A model generated the notes under the pieces. The model worked only from the letters and a program-made list of their open reading frames with translations, searched no databases and was not told the DNA's origin. Position numbers and translations under genes: made by a program. A DNA stretch of 64,000 bases from Geomesophilobacter sediminis (GTDB taxonomy: Bacteria; Desulfobacterota; Desulfuromonadia; Geobacterales; Geobacteraceae): positions 124,001 through 188,000 of the forward strand of contig NZ_JAEMHM010000008.1 of assembly GCF_016458275.1 (NCBI RefSeq), written 5' to 3'. This document shows positions 60,898 through 64,000 of this stretch, in pieces (within the stretch, counting starts at the first letter, position 1; the number at the start of each line of letters is the position of its first letter).

Positions 60898-60931
60898 ACC
60901 GCCCCCCTCTCCATCAGGCGAGGGGGGCGGT
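60898..60931 (+). terminator. Hairpin between the Fn3 lipoprotein and receptor genes
   Basis: ACCGCCCCCCTC pairs perfectly with GAGGGGGGCGGT across 10 bases. The tail (TTTGAAATTC) is a weak U-tract, so it may only reduce, not stop, transcription into the receptor gene. Confidence 0.65.
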
Positions 60932-60965
60932 TTGAAATTCACCGATAGAGACGTTTTGGTACCCG

Positions 60966-62957
60966 ATGCATCCTAAGAATCCTTATTTCATTGCCGGGCT
61001 GATCTCCCTCTCCTGCCTTTTCGCGCTTGGTGCCCAGGCCGCGGAGGACGCGGACCGCTACCGCCTGGGCGAGATCGTCGTGTCCGGCGAACGGGAAGGG
61101 GGCGAGACTTCCGAGACCCTCCGTACCGTCAGCGCCGAAGAGATCCGTGCGCGCGGCGCACGGACCCTGGATCAGGCCCTGGCCCTGCTCCCCGGCGTCA
61201 GCGTCCGGGTCGGGGCCGACGGAACCCCGCGCATCGATATCCGCGGCTTCCGCACCAGGCACGTGGTGCTCCTCTTGGACGGGGTCCCGATGAACTCCGC
61301 CGGCGACGAGCAGTTCGATCCCACCCTCATCACCACCGAGAACATCGCCGAGATCAAGGTGATCTCCGGTCCCAGCTCCGTCCTTTACGGGCAGGGGGGG
61401 CTGGGGGGCGTCATCAACATCGTCACCAAGAAGGGGAAGTCCGGGGTCCAGGGGATGGTGGGGGCCGAGGCCGGAGACCGCGAGCCTTACCTTGCCAAGG
61501 GAAGCGTTTCCGGCGCCTCGGAGCGCGTCTTTTACTTTCTGAGCGGGCAGGCCTCCAAGGTCGATGCCTTCCCGCTATCGGGGGATTTCACCCCCACCAC
61601 GGAGCAGCCGGGGGGCTACCGGAAGAACAGCGATCGCCGGCGGGAAGCGCTCCTGGGGACCGTCGGCTTCACGCCGAGCGCCGACCTTTCCCTCGGTCTT
61701 ACCGTCAACTACTTTCAGGGGAGCCAGGGACTCCCCTCCAGCGTCATCAACGACCCCAATGATCCGTTTGCCAACCCGGTGAAGTACGAACGGCTGGACG
61801 GTATCGTCGGTACCTCGGTACAACTCGCGGCCGAGTACGCCGCTACCGACCGCTTCACGGTACGGGGATGGGCCTTTCTCAACCAAAGCGGCGAAACCGA
61901 TACCCAATTCGACGACGCGAGCCTCACCTCGTTCAACCGGGTCATCGGCTCGTTCCAGCAGCGCATCACCACCTCGATTCGCGGTCTCACCCTCCAGCCC
62001 AGCTACCTGGTGGGAACGGCGGGCAAGGTTACCTTGTCGCTTGCCTCGGAGTGGGACACCTGGCGCAACAGCGGCCCGGTCGTGGATTCCCTGGGCAACG
62101 CGGTCGGCAGCTACAAGCGCAAAGAGGTCTCCCTCCATTCCGCAGCGGCGGAGTACGCCGTCGCGCCGCTGCCCCGGCTGCAGCTGGTCGTCGGCTACGG
62201 CTACTACTGGCAGCTCCGTGACGAACGAAACGACGGCGATTACAGCGTCATGGCCGGGGCATCCTACGACCTGTTTCCGGAAACGAGGCTCAAGGCGGCG
62301 GTCAAGCGCAGCATCCGTTTCCCGTCGCTGGATGACCTCTACAACGTCTCCGGGGCGGGGGGGAACGATCTCGATCCCGAGGTCGCCTGGACCTACGAGG
62401 CGGGGGTGGAGCAGAAGCTCCCCATGAACAGCCGGGCCAGCGTCACCGGGTTCTACACCCACGCCAGAAATCTGATTCAGAAGGACCCGGTCACCTCGGT
62501 TGCCACCAACCTCGCGCGTATCGATTTCACCGGGGTCGAGTTGGCGGCCGATAGCGCGCCGACGAAACGGCTCCTGCTGAAGGCCTCCTACTCCTATCTC
62601 GATTCCGCCGACCACTCCCGGGCGGGGCGGCAGGAGCAGCAGTACACCCCCGGCGACAAGGTGGCGCTGGAGGCAAAGTACGACTTCGACTGCGGTTTCA
62701 CCAGCTACGCGTCGTTTCTCTGGATCGGCAACCAGTACTTCTATACGAAAAACGGCTCCGGCCCGAACCAGCCGGTCCTGCGGGCCAAGCTGAACGACTA
62801 CGGCGTGGTGAACCTGAAGTTGAGCCAGAAGTTGTTGAGCGACAAGGTGAACCTGTACGTCGGGGCGAACAACCTGCTGGACCAAAACTACGAGACGAGC
62901 TACGGCTTTCCGGCCCCCGGAAGGTTCGTCTATGGCGGCGTGGAGTGGCGGTTATGA
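60966..62957 (+). CDS. TonB-dependent outer membrane receptor
   Basis: A 663-residue receptor: signal peptide (1-25), plug domain (about 40-160; TLDQALALLPGVSVRVGADG, IDIRGF, LDGVPMNS, ISGPSSVLYGQGGLGGVINI) and a beta-barrel ending in VYGGVEWRL. The overall pattern is of siderophore, cobalamin or heavy-metal receptors (FepA/BtuB type). The ligand is not predictable. Its start ATG 60966 has no strong SD. It is separated from the lipoprotein gene by a hairpin and overlaps the next gene by 4 bases (ATGA). Confidence 0.93.
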   Translation: MHPKNPYFIAGLISLSCLFALGAQAAEDADRYRLGEIVVSGEREGGETSETLRTVSAEEIRARGARTLDQALALLPGVSVRVGADGTPRIDIRGFRTRHVVLLLDGVPMNSAGDEQFDPTLITTENIAEIKVISGPSSVLYGQGGLGGVINIVTKKGKSGVQGMVGAEAGDREPYLAKGSVSGASERVFYFLSGQASKVDAFPLSGDFTPTTEQPGGYRKNSDRRREALLGTVGFTPSADLSLGLTVNYFQGSQGLPSSVINDPNDPFANPVKYERLDGIVGTSVQLAAEYAATDRFTVRGWAFLNQSGETDTQFDDASLTSFNRVIGSFQQRITTSIRGLTLQPSYLVGTAGKVTLSLASEWDTWRNSGPVVDSLGNAVGSYKRKEVSLHSAAAEYAVAPLPRLQLVVGYGYYWQLRDERNDGDYSVMAGASYDLFPETRLKAAVKRSIRFPSLDDLYNVSGAGGNDLDPEVAWTYEAGVEQKLPMNSRASVTGFYTHARNLIQKDPVTSVATNLARIDFTGVELAADSAPTKRLLLKASYSYLDSADHSRAGRQEQQYTPGDKVALEAKYDFDCGFTSYASFLWIGNQYFYTKNGSGPNQPVLRAKLNDYGVVNLKLSQKLLSDKVNLYVGANNLLDQNYETSYGFPAPGRFVYGGVEWRL

Positions 62958-64000
62958 GGGGCACCATGATGATCATGCTGCTCCTTCTCGGCGCGCTGCT
63001 TATCGGCGGCTGCGGTGACAACCAGCCCTGGCGCTACAATCCCGGGGTCCCGGCCCAGGCGACCGGCCTTACCGCCAGCGCGGGCAACCGCCAGGTCTCC
63101 CTTAGTTGGACCGCCACCCCCGGAGCGAGCACCTACCAGGTCTCCTACTCGAACTCCCCGTCGGGCGCCGGCAGCACGGTGATCGCCAATCTCACCGGGA
63201 CCTCCACCATTGTCACCGGCCTGACCAACGACCTCCCTTATTACTTCGCGGTGGCTGCAGTCAGCTCCTCCGGGGCGGGGGGCAAATCCGATCCCGTTTC
63301 GGCAACCCCTTCGGCTCCGGGGCCGTTTGTCCAGGCTGACCTGCAGGGAACGTGGAACTTCAATGTCCTCGTCACCGGGGCGAACTCGAAGTGGATGCGA
63401 GGGATCGCGGCGATCGACGGTTCTGGCAACGTCTCGGTTTCATCTTTTGTTGACAGCGCCGGCGGGACTTCCGCTCCCGCTGACCTGTTCGGTACCCTCC
63501 AACTCCTTCCCGACGGGGGAGTGCTCCAGGCGGGGGGGCAGAGTTTCCACGGCGCTCTTGCCAACAACCAATACAAGGACCTCCTCGTTGCGACGGCGAC
63601 CTCCGTTGCCGGTTCCCCCATGTTGTTGATCGGCCAGAAGCAGGTGCCGGGGATCGTCTTCTCCGCCGCCGACATCCAGGGGACCGGCCGGGCGGTTGCC
63701 GGACCGCTCACCTGGGTCTACCACCAGCTTTCCGCCGGATTGGCCGGGGGGTGGGAATACGCAGCCGGACAGACCGGCAAGGACCAGACCGAGACCTACA
63801 GCGCGATTCAGGGCTCGACCTCGCGGCAGCTTCCCGGTGCCGGGAACAAGGTGGTCACCCTCTCGATCACCTCCGAAGGCGTGGTCTCGGAGGCCCTCCT
63901 CCCGGGGGCCGCGCCCGCTCCCACCCTGCTCCTGGACCACGGGATCATGTCGGCGGACAAGGTGACCGTCGTCGGGACGGCAACCGATGCCAGCGGGGCG
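62954..64000 (+). CDS. Lipoprotein with Fn3 domain (3' end outside window)
   Basis: The first 349 residues of a lipoprotein: signal ending LLIGGC (Cys near 21), then one Fn3 domain (about 32-115; GNRQVSLSWTATPGASTYQV, YYFAVAAVSSSG), then a beta-rich part with LQGTWNFNVLVTGANSKWMR that recalls a lipocalin-like or 'DUF'-type fold. It overlaps the receptor gene. The end lies beyond the window. Confidence 0.83.
   Translation, partial: MRGTMMIMLLLLGALLIGGCGDNQPWRYNPGVPAQATGLTASAGNRQVSLSWTATPGASTYQVSYSNSPSGAGSTVIANLTGTSTIVTGLTNDLPYYFAVAAVSSSGAGGKSDPVSATPSAPGPFVQADLQGTWNFNVLVTGANSKWMRGIAAIDGSGNVSVSSFVDSAGGTSAPADLFGTLQLLPDGGVLQAGGQSFHGALANNQYKDLLVATATSVAGSPMLLIGQKQVPGIVFSAADIQGTGRAVAGPLTWVYHQLSAGLAGGWEYAAGQTGKDQTETYSAIQGSTSRQLPGAGNKVVTLSITSEGVVSEALLPGAAPAPTLLLDHGIMSADKVTVVGTATDASGA

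Overview
The window is GC-rich chromosomal DNA that reads like a member of the Geobacteraceae (Geobacter/Geomonas/Citrifermentans-type Desulfuromonadales). This is inferred from the gene repertoire (PAS/HQWRQP histidine kinases, sigma-54 regulators, PanP-type decarboxylase, secreted Fn3 and BNR lipoproteins) and from the many short palindromic intergenic repeats; no rRNA or other marker gene is present. I saw no tRNA, rRNA, CRISPR array or intact insertion sequence.

Layout. 0-6 kb (minus strand): an apparent operon of a CheB-CheR-PAS fusion, two related PAS histidine kinases and a DUF2141 secreted protein. 6-11.7 kb: a repeat-rich accessory stretch with a hemolysin III remnant, a DksA/TraR-like zinc protein, IS-end-like sequences, a 14-repeat BNR lipoprotein, a frameshifted secreted protein and a membrane protein; a 36-bp direct repeat brackets most of it. 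12-16.8 kb: a DctB/DctD/DctA-like dicarboxylate system with a near-consensus sigma-54 promoter and GTTATAAC boxes in front of the transporter. 17-20 kb: a secreted DUF4384 protein facing a secreted protein that joins a SecD-like periplasmic domain to a caspase-like peptidase, probably the most unusual protein here. 20-39.6 kb: mostly single genes (lipoprotein, KatG, SleB-like hydrolase, DUF2459, DUF167, PanP, YjdM, GreA-like, thioesterase, HAD proteins, DUF535, ParDE, outer membrane protein, NUDIX) separated by REP-like palindromes and gene fragments. 40-43.3 kb: a hybrid kinase paired with a sigma-54 activator that lacks a receiver. 43.5-46.7 kb: STAS protein, a structured leader before a DUF2284 gene, a degraded lipase-maturation-factor gene and AcpH. 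47-51.5 kb: molybdenum cofactor genes moaA, a MOSC gene, moeA, moaC and mogA. 52-54 kb: diguanylate cyclase, monoheme cytochrome and a membrane sensor-like protein.

54.1-64 kb: a tightly packed plus-strand operon headed by a structured RNA leader with a terminator (riboswitch-like). It encodes a TiaS-like protein, a small Cys protein, a complete ECF transporter (fused ATPases, EcfT, S component), TonB, an Fn3 lipoprotein, a TonB-dependent receptor and a second Fn3 lipoprotein that runs off the window. Together these could form an outer-membrane-to-cytoplasm uptake route for one small molecule or metal under RNA control. The leader has some features reminiscent of the Moco motif and Moco genes lie close by, but the ligand is unproven.

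All identifications come from reading motifs and domain order by eye. Start codons were chosen from visible ribosome binding sites.
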